Assembly (NCBI RefSeq): GCF_964340395.1
Contig: NC_135553.1
Location: 8,200,001 to 8,230,000, forward strand
DNA: 30,000 nt
Direction of reading: 5' to 3'
From: Glandiceps talaboti
Lineage: Eukaryota > Hemichordata > Enteropneusta > Spengelidae
Under the pieces are notes generated by a model. That model did no database searches. It saw only the letters and a program-made list of their open reading frames with translations, and was not told the DNA's origin. Numbering within the stretch: the first letter of the stretch is position 1; each line of letters opens with the position of its first letter. Made by a program: the position numbers and the translations under genes. Below, in pieces: positions 1 through 11,031 of this stretch.

Positions 1-43
<43 letters not shown>

Positions 44-44
44 T

Positions 45-75
<31 letters not shown>

Positions 76-76
76 T

Positions 77-125
<49 letters not shown>
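1..125. repeat. (GACA)n microsatellite
   Basis: A tetranucleotide GACA array fills the left edge of the window and probably continues beyond it. Two ACATAC interruptions (near 40-47 and 73-78) switch the unit from GACA to ACAT, the same pair of units that sits side by side in the compound arrays at 5.6 kb and 12.6 kb. No gene is expected here. Confidence 0.97.
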
Positions 126-473
126 GTTAGACAAATGATTACATAGATACACACATACTAATTTCAAAAATTGGACGAATGAAAGTACTGTTGCAAGTTT
201 AAATTTTACATTTGCAAGTCGCCGTACTTGTCCGTTGTTGGTGTTAACCGGTTCACACTCAACACACATTGCTGTATTGATAACGCTACCTATTCAAGTT
301 TCAGTATTACTACTACATGATCCTCCGACGTCGGCGCTCTTCTTCACCAGAATATGGTTTGATGCGATCACTTTGGAATGATCGGTTTAAATTAAGTCTG
401 CTAGGGGAGTCACCAGCGGCCAATTAGAACAGCTCATTTTTTGATTGATGCGCGCTACGTAAAAGGGGGAGTG
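126..473. other. Upstream region of the receptor gene
   Basis: This is unique sequence between the left-edge microsatellite and the putative core promoter. I see no open frame with coding character, no transposon ends and no RNA gene. By position it would hold proximal regulatory elements of the receptor gene. A GC-richer patch with alternating CG (GCGCGCTACGTA, about 450-461) lies directly before the TATA-like box. Confidence 0.4.
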
Positions 474-481
474 TATTTAAG
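474..481 (+). promoter_or_regulatory. TATA-like box of the receptor gene
   Basis: The sequence TATTTAAG lies about 310 bases before the receptor ATG, right after a G-rich stretch. If used, transcription would start about 25-35 bases downstream, near 500-510, giving a 5' UTR of about 280 bases. This is inference from a short motif. A remote promoter with a spliced 5' UTR is also possible. Confidence 0.35.
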
Positions 482-626
482 TCACCTTGCGACATCTAGC
501 TAGCATACTAAGAGTTTGTCTATCCATAGCACCCAGGGCCCTCCGTACCTTCAACATCATTAGGCACTGCTTCGTTAGCTAGCGCACTATCACAAGGTGT
601 TCGGCAAGCATATTACAGCAGTAATC

Positions 627-658
627 ATGACGGGGTAATTTTGGAGTGAATGTTATAA
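627..658 (+). promoter_or_regulatory. Two minimal upstream ORFs in the receptor 5' UTR
   Basis: Within the inferred leader there are two very short open frames. ATG-ACG-GGG-TAA lies at 627-638 and encodes three residues. ATG-TTA-TAA lies at 650-658 and encodes two residues. Both end well before the main ATG at 789. If the leader is transcribed as drawn, they could lower initiation or allow controlled reinitiation at the receptor start. Their existence is seen in the sequence. Their use depends on the true transcription start and on no intron removing them. Confidence 0.4.
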
Positions 659-788
659 TCAGGACGGAACAAGGGTTCGTCGGCGAAGAGCAATCATCAC
701 TGTCGCGTTAATTTCGACGTTTCTAATAACGTGGTAGTTGTTAAATCAGTCTAGAAGCCAGTAATTTCATCGATTGAACCACATCGAA

Positions 789-1985
789 ATGGCTTCCGAC
801 GACAATGCTACAATGTTGCCGGTCTACGACGGTGATCTAGCGTCGAACGACACTGGAGGATCGGATGGAGTATCGGCTGAAAAGATAGTCTTGTCACTTG
901 TTTACGCTATCGAGTGCATTATCGGTCTAGTTGGTAACACACTTGTGATATATGTGATTATGAGGTACGCCAAGATGAAGACGGTTACAAACACCTACAT
1001 TTTGAACTTGGCCATCGCAGATGAACTGTTTCTTCTCGGAATGCCATTCATGATACAAACGCTGGTGACTGAAAACTGGCCATACGGAACACCTATGTGT
1101 AAGATCATATTTTCCATCGACATTCTGAATCAGTTCACAAGCATATACTTTCTAACTGTGATGAGTCTAGATCGATACATGGCTGTTGTTCACCCTGTTA
1201 CATCCGTCAACTACCGCAATCCAAGAAATGCCACAATTGCAAGCTCCTGTGTATGGATTCTGGTTCTCGTGTTGATTTCGCCCGCTATTGCGGCATTCCG
1301 TGCCGATGAGTACCAACGTGATTCCAAAACGTACGCTGAATGTGGTCCGGACTGGGAATCAGTGTTTGGAAATGCAACCTTACAACAAATGGAGTGGACT
1401 CGCGTGTTCTCCTATTACACGTTCTTGTTGGGGTATATCCTTCCCCTTCTGATCATTTGCACAGCTTATGTCTTGATGCTCAGTCGTCTTCGCCAGGTTG
1501 GTGCGCCAGGTTCGAGGGGTAAGAAAACCCGAAAGGTGACACGAATGGTAACTGTAGTGGTAGGTGTGTTTTTTCTTTGTTGGTCCCCATTTTACATCAT
1601 GAATTTGTGTTTTCAACATGTAATTGAATCGGTGTCTCAAAACGTCAACTTGTACCTGGTTATGCGGATACTTTACTATGCTGCTCAGTGTATCGGTTAC
1701 GCCAACAGCTGTGCGAACCCAATCATCTACGCTTTCTTGAGCGACAATTTCAAAAAGAGCTTCCAGAAAGCATTCGCCTGCGCCACAGACATCCAATTTG
1801 AACCTAGTGTGAGTCATTTTCGACGAAGATCCTCAAAGGGGAAAAGTAACCGCAAACAGGACACGTCTAACTCAATGAGCATGAAACCGTGCCAAACGCA
1901 CGCTATAATGCTAAGTGAATCTCCATCGAATGGTCCTGCTAAGGTACGAACAAATGGTAATGAACCTGAGCCAGTTCAGTTGTAG
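789..1985 (+). CDS. Somatostatin/allatostatin-C receptor-like class A GPCR
   Basis: Complete single-exon rhodopsin-family receptor of 398 residues, expected in the plasma membrane, binding a somatostatin-type peptide and probably coupling to Gi/o as the family does. The ATG at 789 is the first in frame after a stop at 762-764 and has G at -3 and G at +4; an upstream TTG at 774 is not a likely start. The N-terminus has sequons N6-A-T and N20-D-T. Seven helices lie at about 32-57, 68-91, 104-126, 149-170, 206-231, 250-274 and 288-314. Key residues are GN at 49-50, D78 in TM2 (LNLAIAD), C104 paired with C185, D111 in TM3 (the position that contacts the peptide lysine in vertebrate SSTRs), DRY 128-130, CWSPFY 264-269, and the family signature YANSCANPIIYAFLSDNF from 304. 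C331 is a possible palmitoylation site. RRRSS at 345-349 fits PKA sites. The end V-Q-L fits a class II PDZ ligand. The coding sequence has no introns, as in most vertebrate SSTR genes. Family is very sure; exact orthology (SSTR or AstC receptor) is not. Confidence 0.95.
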   Translation: MASDDNATMLPVYDGDLASNDTGGSDGVSAEKIVLSLVYAIECIIGLVGNTLVIYVIMRYAKMKTVTNTYILNLAIADELFLLGMPFMIQTLVTENWPYGTPMCKIIFSIDILNQFTSIYFLTVMSLDRYMAVVHPVTSVNYRNPRNATIASSCVWILVLVLISPAIAAFRADEYQRDSKTYAECGPDWESVFGNATLQQMEWTRVFSYYTFLLGYILPLLIICTAYVLMLSRLRQVGAPGSRGKKTRKVTRMVTVVVGVFFLCWSPFYIMNLCFQHVIESVSQNVNLYLVMRILYYAAQCIGYANSCANPIIYAFLSDNFKKSFQKAFACATDIQFEPSVSHFRRRSSKGKSNRKQDTSNSMSMKPCQTHAIMLSESPSNGPAKVRTNGNEPEPVQL

Positions 1986-2175
1986 AAACATAATGAAAAA
2001 AGAATAGATACATTCCTTTTTCCCTGCTGTGAGAACAACTGTCCTGAAACTGTGTGCACGGCATGCTTTGTGCTGTAGACTGCTATTTGTAGTGCTGTGT
2101 CATCTGTTGTTCACCGTACGACTTATTACATATCTTGTGTGTGAGAAATTAAAGGTGCTCTTCTGACCATGTTAT
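1986..2175 (+). other. 3' UTR of the receptor gene
   Basis: The TAG stop at 1983-1985 is followed by about 190 bases without coding character, rich in TGT/GTG, up to a polyadenylation signal. There is no A-rich tail in the DNA, so nothing suggests that the intronless gene is a recent processed retrocopy. Confidence 0.5.
2148..2153 (+). terminator. Polyadenylation signal ATTAAA
   Basis: ATTAAA is the commonest variant of AATAAA. It lies about 160 bases after the receptor stop and is followed within 10-35 bases by a GT/T-rich stretch (GGTGCTCTTCTG, then TTATTTTTA) that fits a downstream element. Cleavage would fall near 2165-2175. Confidence 0.5.
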
Positions 2176-5100
2176 TTTTACTACGAAGGAGCCATCGTGT
2201 GTGTAGCTAGAATCGTCGAACAGTGTGCTAATACTTGTACTCTGACAGATTTACGAATAAGACATCTTGGATTGCAAATGACTCGTGCCCCGTTAACGCT
2301 CATCTGTATGCCACAGAGTTCAGTGTCGACACTACGATAGAAGTCCTTATCGCGAAAAACATTAACAGATTGTAATACTATTTTTCAAGACAGCTATGTA
2401 TACTTTACCTGAATCAAACTTATTGAATTTAAAGAGGCGTCTGTGAGTGTATCGTCGTGATTTATGAGCCAAATGAGGAATATATATATATCGTCTGTAT
2501 CGCAAGAATTGTATTCAGTATTGAATATTTTGTCGACAACGTGACTCTTGATAAAAATGTATTTGATATTCGTGATCGCTTCATCATTCCGTTCCCCTGA
2601 TGTCAAACAAACGACTGTCACCTTCTTCAGAACTTTGAAAGACTGTCGCCGACTCTTCATTATTTAGAAGGCGACATCTGCTGCGTGCCTGAACACGTTC
2701 ATAGCCCGGAGAGCATCCTCAGTTGAAGTCCATCATAAACTCTTGGTCATTCTTGTGGAAATGCTACGTCTAGAGGGAGTGATTAAGTCAAGTTATATAT
2801 CTGTATTCAGTATGTCTCAAGCTTCGTGATGACCACACAGTACGAATGCATAAAAGCGGCGAATGAATAAGTAATATTTGACTACTGAAGTGCATCAGTG
2901 TCTTTCCGCTCATGAACACTTTAGACGATATTTTGTATGTTTTGTAATCACAAAGGAGAGCGTTCTTAAAAAGACAGACCGTTAAGTCATGCGACACTGC
3001 CTGTTTCGATTTACTTGAACACTTAATGTTACTGTACATACAGCATTTCAATCGTTCCGCACACCAGATAAATGTATTTTTGCCATCCCGTAAAGACATC
3101 ACAATGCAGTTCATTTGTGTGGTCAGTTACTTTTGAACACCCAGATATACAAGCCCATAATATAAAGGATGATATTTTGGTAACTTTGATATTGTGGTTA
3201 TATACTGTTGAAATGATAACTCGTAATGTCTTGTGGCTATGTCTGTGTAATACGACAAACCGAATTCGGTAGAGATATAAAATGTTGATATAAAAGATAG
3301 GTATTTAGACAAAATCAAACAAAAATCTTTGACCGCACCAATCATAAACTTTGAAGGAACACAACTGTGAGCTTTGTCATCATTTGAATGTCTATAGCAC
3401 TTTTGAAAGATTTACACAATCCAGTTTATATATTTGCAAAAAAATATTGCAATTTGTAAGATAATTGTGACAAGTGAAAGTCAATTCCCTTCACCTTGCT
3501 GAGATATTAGTAACATTTTTCCACTATAATATTAGGTTCTTGCATTCATGAAGTAAGCCCTTTTCTGTAATAAGGGAAGACTTCCTATTGCTAAGTGAGC
3601 GGCATGTACCATACATTAAGTTATTAAATGTCATATTTGAAAATCTAAAACCTGTGTGTTGTTGTTTGATTTATGTTGTAGATACATACGCTGTATTGTC
3701 AGTGTAGTGTTACCGTGATACGATCGACCATCTGTCCTGGTGACGGATGGCAGATGTAAATTGGTCGGCAAACGTACTTTATAACTGTGCTTTGACAAGT
3801 CGCCACGTACCATTCCCCCCCTTTTTCTTCGAATACTTTGCCATGCTCGTGCTGATGGTGATGATACTGATGACGTAATAAGTATGATATGCAGCGAGTA
3901 TGGTAAAAATTGGAATACCTTAGTATATAGTCAGGAGTGTTTTGATCACGTGAAACTTAGACCACACTCAACTGGCCTGCTCAAACGTGGCGGCTGGCCA
4001 AGATATAGCCGGGCAAGATGGACTCTAGATAGAGGCCACGTTATTCAATAGTCAGACATTTATGTTAACACCTGTTTTATCTTGGATTATGATTACAGAG
4101 ACATGTACTCCCCCTAAAGTATTTGCCAATGTAGTGATACCGGCTCTACTTTTTATAAACCCTGTCACCTATCCCGTTTTGCTTTATTTTCTGGTTTGCT
4201 GATGTCTGCTAGCTACAGTATGACCACAGGTAAATAGACACCTAGATAGGCACAAAATACAAAAGCCGCATGTACGTTGCTCAATTCATGCCAAGGCCGA
4301 GCAAACACGTATCAAATGTTTTACCAATGAAATAATAATTGGGGTATATAATGATAGTTGGAAGAGCCAAACTGCTAGTGTTAACCAATCTTGCATGATG
4401 CATGTAAGGTAGAAACAATCAGCGCGAAAACTCTTAATTTCAAATCATGACAACATTCCTAACTATAATAAGGTTTACGTATTTGTAGACAGTAAACCTG
4501 GTCTATGGGCAGTGGTTGGTATGGTAACGGAGGTTGTCTTTCATGACCATTGGTTTATTTAAACATAGCTGTATTACGGTTTTGTTTCCTTGTAAACAGA
4601 CCAATTGTAGGTTGTCCATTGAAACATGCATACCTGAGAATGATGGTCTTTTGCATAGGTCAATCTGGTTATAAATGGTCAATATGTATCAAACTATTGT
4701 CTTATTCATAAAGACTCAGAAAGAAATAATGATGGAGCGAAATTTTCATAATAATTACTTCTATTGTAATTCGTTAACTTCTGCAATGCCAATGAGGTCC
4801 CGTCAAGATAATTATGGAGATATTGAAAAGGTACGGGTATATTCACGTAATGAAATGCACCAATGATAAGATATGGTTGGATCTATCACATTGAAATGTG
4901 GATAGTTTACTCTCTCATTACATCCAATCTTCCATTTGAATGACCTCTGACCTCTTAAAGGGATATAATTGACCGCAGGGCGTGTCTTGGTCTTTAATTC
5001 CTGATGTTATTCACGGTTGGTCAGATTCAGGCCCAGATGAGTCCTATTCTATCTATAAAGACATAGACTGATGGGCGATAAGATTACATCAGCGAGAGAA

Positions 5101-5580
5101 CACACGACAAATTGAACTTGCTTTAAAGTATTGCCATGGAACTGCACCGCTTTCAGCCTTTATCTCTATTACGTTTGATTTGACTGCACTCAATCAACAG
5201 AGTCGTTGTACCGCACACTAGGCATTTGGATCGACACATGGACGTTGTCAGAGCTGTCTTAAGTACTGGTTACACCGTTGCTCCCGTAGGCTAATTGTCA
5301 AAATCGCAAGAAACCTAGGCCAGAATTTACATGAGATCAGTTAACACGCAACCTTTGGGGAATATGTGCATGAATTCTGATCAGATCAGAGATTTATGTT
5401 TGATACCGTGCCGTGTGAATTACATTGTTTATTAGGCCCTGTGGAGATGATAACACGATCTTACAAGCCCGACCTGTGATGTTATTTCTGGAGAAAGGCT
5501 TGAAAAATTCCAGAAGATGTTCGTTAACGAAAAGGGAATATGTGTTTGACCCGAAGCGCTGATAACAGTCACATATTCAC
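2176..5580. other. Non-coding intergenic DNA
   Basis: About 3.4 kb of AT-rich unique sequence. The open frames here, the longest about 108 codons on the minus strand at 2788-3114, have no recognisable domain or codon bias and are within chance expectation. A bZIP-type site TGACGTAA is at 3871-3878 and a perfect DR1 element is at 4941-4953. A short open stretch at 4786-4830 ends at AAAAG/GTACGG and could be a small exon, but nothing supports it further. Confidence 0.5.
4941..4953. promoter_or_regulatory. Perfect DR1 nuclear-receptor element
   Basis: TGACCT-C-TGACCT reads on the minus strand as AGGTCA-G-AGGTCA, two exact half-sites in direct orientation with one base between. DR1 is the preferred site of RXR homodimers, HNF4, COUP-TF and PPAR-RXR type receptors. 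The match is exact in 12 of 12 half-site bases. Binding is not shown by sequence alone. The nearest known gene is the receptor 3 kb upstream. Confidence 0.45.
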
Positions 5581-5719
5581 ATACATACATACATACATAC
5601 ATACATACATACATACATACATACATGTACATATATACATACATACATACATACATACATACATACATACATACATACATACATACATACACAGACAGAC
5701 AGACAGACAGACAGACAGA
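5581..5719. repeat. Compound (ATAC)n-(CAGA)n microsatellite
   Basis: (ATAC)n covers 5581-5690, with one short ATGTACATATAT interruption near 5625-5636. It changes abruptly to (CAGA)n at 5691-5719. Open frames on both strands across it encode only IHTY, TDRQ or MYVC repeats and are artefacts. Confidence 0.98.
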
Positions 5720-6514
5720 ATTATACGCCAATACTTTAACTGCAGCCACGAAGCTTATAGTCATGCAAGTCTTCTTTGGCACGTTGCATAGCAACAAACC
5801 ATTCCTTATCATTTCCAATCTCAAATGTTAAGATATGGAGTTCAGCCGTATAGGTTGAATTCGAATCTATCTCAGATGACGTTTATCGGCGGTAAGTTAA
5901 AGTGATTTGGAGTGACAAGCACACCAATACCAGGCGATGTCACGTTTCTGTATTCCTTGTCGTTGAACCATCACTGCAAATTTAGTGCACTTAAAGATTT
6001 AGGATAAAACCAGCAAATGATATCCGATCATCAGCTTTATTATGATTACACTGTAGAATTGAAGTCACTTTTCATTTCAGTTATATGCCCCTCTTCGTGC
6101 AATGGCTAAATTTCGGTCTTTAGGAAAGATCTACTGATTGATTCCCATTCCCATTCTTTTGATGGTCACATTGTGTCGATATTGTCTGGATTATGGAATG
6201 CGAAGAACAGAGCACATAGAATGTTCAATCCTTACTTACTGATTAGATGTCTCCCTTATGATTTACCCTCTCGTCTCCAAGCAGGAATTCAAATCAACAA
6301 ATACGCACAACATGCAAGCACACATATATACACACACGCACGCATATACATATACATGGAAGTCATATATGCATACATAATTATATACATAAATACATAA
6401 TTATATATAGTCTATACATGCCTATAATGCTCTGCCACTAATATTGCATTGAACACTGTTCTCTCCAGTGAGACACATATGAATAGTTATATATTATTAT
6501 ATTTGTGTGTATGC
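5720..6514. other. Non-coding spacer between arrays
   Basis: About 800 bases of unique AT-rich sequence. A 75-codon open frame begins near 6173 but runs into CA/TA-rich simple sequence (6317-6410) and shows no known domain. I see no gene here. Confidence 0.4.
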
Positions 6515-6598
6515 ATGCATACATACATACATACATACATACATACATACATACATACATACATACATACATACATACATAAACACACAAATATATAC

Positions 6599-6675
<77 letters not shown>
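6515..6675. repeat. (CATA)n followed by (TA)n
   Basis: (CATA)n covers 6515-6582. A short A/C-rich bridge leads into (TA)n at about 6604-6675. A second small TA tract is at 6740-6757. The (TA)n part is self-complementary and can form a cruciform. Confidence 0.98.
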
Positions 6676-6676
<1 letters not shown>

Positions 6677-9600
6677 CTCGGTGAGTATCAATCTGCTAAG
6701 ACAGTACTCTATACCGCAGTGGCAGAGCGTAATAGTTTTGATATATATATATATATAGTATACATTGTATATGAGTATGTATATGACATGTACGCGTGAC
6801 GTAAATGCTACTCTGTATTGCTGTAAAATTAATAGTTTTGGTTACGAACCTGTGATTTGGTGAGATATATTCAGTGTAATTTCGACTTTGATAAGACACA
6901 ATTAAGCAATTTCTGAGTGTTTATCATACCTGGAGGTCGAGTCTCACTGTAAGTACTGTTTAAAAAACTATTTGTAACCTTCAACGCATACTGAGTAATT
7001 GCGATCTCTGATTATTCATTCCGGTGTCTCATCAGTACCTAACCTTATTTTGCGTGATTCGAACGTAATACATTCCTCGCAATAATCAATCATTAAAAGG
7101 GCACAGAAATATGAACAAACTTAACGGCCATTTCGTCACACTGTTTTGAACTAAGGTAGGCGTAGAAAATAGAGGTGGTATTCAAACTCAAGATAAGCGA
7201 CGTACGGAGGTATTAATCCCGATGCAGGGCAATCAAATAGGTATGCATCGTAAAAAATGACAAGCCATCAATTACGTGTTCTTTCTCATAGATTTTATCA
7301 CCATTCATAAATTTTCATCTGTTATGGGTCTTTCTAGGTTTCTTTTATTGTACATGGTTCGTGTTTTTATAAGTATGGATAATCTTTTCCCAGCGAATTT
7401 TCACCTTTTATGAAGATCGTCTTTGAACATTAGACTTCACAATCTGAATTTAATTGTTATCCAACATTACTGAGTTGGCGTCCATATGCTATTTGTTATT
7501 CTACCAGATTCAAGTTGCATGTTTTTGTAAAGGAATTCTGTTCTTCAATCTATTGCAAGCAGCTGTGTCTACCTTAGGGCGAATTAACATTTCTGTATAT
7601 AAAAGTCTGATAACAATTATTCCATGTCTACGGTGAAATTACCCTTTTATATCAGCTTTGACGAGTCGTACTTTTTTTTGGAAAAATAGTCATTTTTAAA
7701 AGTAGCCATTCATACTGTAGGAAGTGGCAATGGCAATTCATAAAGAGGAAGATTAAAATTTTAACCGTTGCACGATTCAAAGGCTTTGTTCACATTTTCA
7801 AAAGCGGTAAACCTTCCATCAGTACAGGTAAGGGTGTGTGTATATAGCCGTGAAGGACCGAGCGACGCGTACATTTAATAGTCTAGTCCAGACTAGGCTC
7901 CTTGTACGTATATGAATGCATTTGAAATGTATATGACGTCGAGACTTATCACGTACGCATTCTGTTCAAACACCATTGCATAGTAATTAGCCAAATTGCA
8001 TGTTAATGACCTGATTTGCATAAACATTGATGATAGTCACATATTTTATGTCTACTCGCTTAGAAAATAACCCTGAAGCAAAGCTAAAATGTATATGTTC
8101 GTAGGTACTCGTAATTTTGTTTGTAGTCTTAATACTATTAAGTTTTGCTCTACAGAAACACAATAATCCTCGCAGCAATTCAATTACTCCACTTTAGCAT
8201 ATTGAATTATGTTATTACTTTGCTTTTCAACAAAAGAAAAAAACTCTTAAGTCTCGTGAAAATAATGCACTTCTTTTTTTCTATGCCAGAAATAGGTCCT
8301 ACGGAGAAAACTCCGTCATATAAAATGCCTCATGACAAACCATAGACTAAGTTGAATTGAATGTCATTTCTAAAATGGGTTGTCTTGCCTTTTGCCGTAT
8401 ATTCAGATGTGTTAATTATGATTACCAAAAGTTGATGATCATACATGCATCTTTTGTTACTGATTTTGAAAATGAGACTGGGTAAATAGAATAGGTAAAC
8501 TCATGTTTAATTGCTCTGCCATATAATACTGGAAACTCGCGATGATTATTATTCAAACAAATGTTTATCAAGTTTTGTCAATACGTATAAACCTAATGTT
8601 TAGCTAAAAGGGATGAAATGAAGATTTTTTGTGACTTCTCATATAATTTCCCTCGTTGTACTGTTTCCCGTGTTTGTAATAATTTAAATTCAATTGTTTT
8701 CAAGACTAAAATTTAATCGTCTCACAATCTTTCAATTTTCCCTGTTCATTGTATACACAGTTACTCAGAAGCTAAATCATTCAAAGGTGAACCATCTTGT
8801 AAATAGTTGTTTGGGGATCGATTGTTTTTGCTGTCACTGATCCTATCCAGATATATAGCGATATCGGTCCATCCGGACGTTATCGATAGACGATCGAACC
8901 ATGGCAACGTTCACGTAACCAAGCATACGATGAAGTAAATTGCAGAGTTCCACCTGGGGTAATGGAATTTGTTATCCTCAATGGGAAACATTGACCTCGT
9001 TATGGATATTTCCAAGCACATAGTTTGCTTTCCCTACGCATCAACAAGATACCCGTGTTTCGATTAGCGATACATGTCGAAAGTTTGAAGTGATCGATTT
9101 TTGCCCCAGGTCATATTGTGCGTTAAGGGGGAGATAGACGCAAGTTGCCGGGTAAGACTATTGATGAGCTTACGTCAACATCCAGGATGAAACAAGCAGT
9201 ATGTGTATGTTGTAGTCTGTTTTTGTATCCCCAAATGTATGATGACCGGTAAGAGATAAAAAAGAATGCCTCGATCGTTTGTACTAACAGCGTGTGTGTT
9301 AAAATGTGTCCGTTCGTGTTCCCGTTCATTCGTATCTTACCCTATGCGTTCGATCTCCATCGTGAACGAGAAAATCGTCATCGAAGTCAGACAGACTGAT
9401 GACACTTAATATTATAAAGTCCACATCATCTTTTTTTTTGTATCTGGCGATTGTAATGAATCTGTTTACAACTTCCTAAACAATGTCCATGCATTGCGGA
9501 ATTGCTCATACTTTCAGACCGTCAGGATTTCAAGTGGTGACCATTTGTATTGCATTTGAAGGATGTCCAGCTTAAACTGAAGTCGTGTTGCTTAATCCTT

Positions 9601-10563
9601 ACATACACCAAAACTGGAATATCACAAATGAAAGTAGCTCGGATGTTCAGCGTTGTGTGCTTCGTGCTCTCACGCGAGATTACTATCTCTTTAAAGTAAT
9701 AATACGATTAAAATACATTCGATATAATATGGCCTCTGAAAGACGTGGGTTTAACATGAGGCAATAATCTGTTTAATTACTTTTACATTTGTCCCTTAAA
9801 TTCTATCATCTTGTTCACTGCACTGAAATATCGAGATATCCTTATCAAAGGATGACATGTAAGGCAGATCTGGAGTTCACGTGTCCATCACTATTTTTCA
9901 TCGTTTATTCTTCGATAGCAATACACTTAGAATTCAGCGCCTAAACATTCTTCGATAAAAGTCAAATGCGAAGTCGGTTTATCAGATGTTATCCGTGCTA
10001 CATCTACATACTTCTGTATTGAGGTATGTATGTTTGAAAGTCACGTAAAACCACTAAGTAATCTTAGACTGTTTAAATAACTTTAATTTCAACGATCATC
10101 AAAGATCAAGTCGAAATTTATGGTAACAGATATTTGAATATGTACTGATTACGTTCGCCACAATGTATCGCTACCTTGCTGGAACCTGAGGTGTGAATTC
10201 TGAGAGGAAAACATAGAAACGTGAGATGGGGGAGCAGGGGTGTTCACAAAAGAAAATGTACTTCCTTATCTTTATATGGAATGGTATGAATAGATATACA
10301 CAGTAATTATTTGAAATTCAAATATCCCCCATTGTTGAACTTCTTCCTCTCGCACATCATTAATACACTATCATTCATGAATAAATGATTACCATGACAG
10401 AGATGACGAGAACAAATCGCCAAGTATAATAATTAGCATATTGTCTATTAACAATAACTTGACTTGTTGGAAGCTATGTCAATTACACCTTTTCTTTCCA
10501 GACCTTCAAATAAAAAAAAATAGAGGAACCACACATAATGATAGATAGTGTAACAACACTTAC
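6676..10563. other. Long AT-rich non-coding stretch
   Basis: About 3.9 kb without a recognisable gene or transposon. Small items seen are TGACGTAA-type sites at 6797-6804 and (reverse) 9170-9177, and a near-perfect 27-base hairpin at 8859-8885 (CGATATCGGTCC against GGACGTTATCG with a four-base loop). Weak exon-like open stretches on the + strand lie at about 9637-9696 and 9931-10023. None of the open frames has a family signature. Confidence 0.4.
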
Positions 10564-10649
10564 GAATCCTTGGTTGCCTTCACCAGTGGTTTTATTCGAC
10601 AGAGCTGTTTGTTCACCTGTATAATGTCTTCCAGCTCTTTTTGTATGAT
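10564..10649 (-). other. Candidate internal exon, helical peptide
   Basis: On the minus strand an 86-base segment lies between an acceptor (TTGTGTTCCTAG) and a consensus donor (GTAAGTG). In one phase it reads IIQKELEDIIQVNKQL followed by CRIKPLVKATKD. This is an amphipathic, charged helical pattern unlike the random frames nearby. A second phase is also open. I do not recognise the family. No flanking exons can be tied to it with certainty. A 25-base AG-to-GT segment at 10175-10199 has a strong pyrimidine tract and joins in phase, and the segment at 10969-11031 is a possible upstream exon. Treat it as a hypothesis. Confidence 0.25.
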
Positions 10650-10968
10650 CTAGGAACACAAGCGTAAACATGTTCTAGACACACATTTTCTTCTTTGAAA
10701 TTCTTAATTCGTACACATTACACCAGCTGGTGCAAATTAGCTTTTTATATATTCCTTTGGTTACTCATCGCCGACTTCTTCTTTAAGTTTACATTACTGA
10801 TTTAGAAGCTTCTCTCTTAACATCTGACTAAAGAGGTTTACTATTCTATCCGTAGTAACCAAAATTTTGAATCTCGTTTGGCTGTACACTAAGTCTTCTT
10901 TTTCAGGAACGTTTCCTCACTTGAATACCTAGCCCATGTTAGACTGATACATATACATTGTATCTCAC
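10650..10968. other. Spacer between two candidate exons
   Basis: If the two minus-strand candidate exons on either side belong together, this 319-base stretch would be the intron between them. It is AT-rich and I see nothing else in it. Confidence 0.2.
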
Positions 10969-11031
10969 AGTGAATTTTGGATAGCTCTCTCAGCAATAAG
11001 TTGTGATCTAATGTTTGTTTCTGTTGTGATT
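10969..11031 (-). other. Candidate internal exon with strong acceptor
   Basis: On the minus strand a long T-rich tract ending TTTATCCCAG precedes a 63-base open segment, followed by GTGAGA, a fair donor. It reads SQQKQTLDHNLLLRELSKIH, again a helix-like pattern. The phase with the candidate exon at 10564-10649 does not match for the most helical reading of that exon, so an exon may lie between them, another donor may be used, or one of the two may be false. No known family is recognised. Confidence 0.22.

Noticed and set aside
1380-1817. 145-codon minus-strand open frame
   Set aside because: It lies inside the receptor CDS on the other strand and has no domain; a shadow of the real gene.
789-2175. 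Possibility that the intronless receptor is a processed retrocopy
   Set aside because: There is no poly(A) tract after the 3' UTR, no target-site duplication seen and the frame is intact; intronless coding regions are usual for somatostatin receptors.
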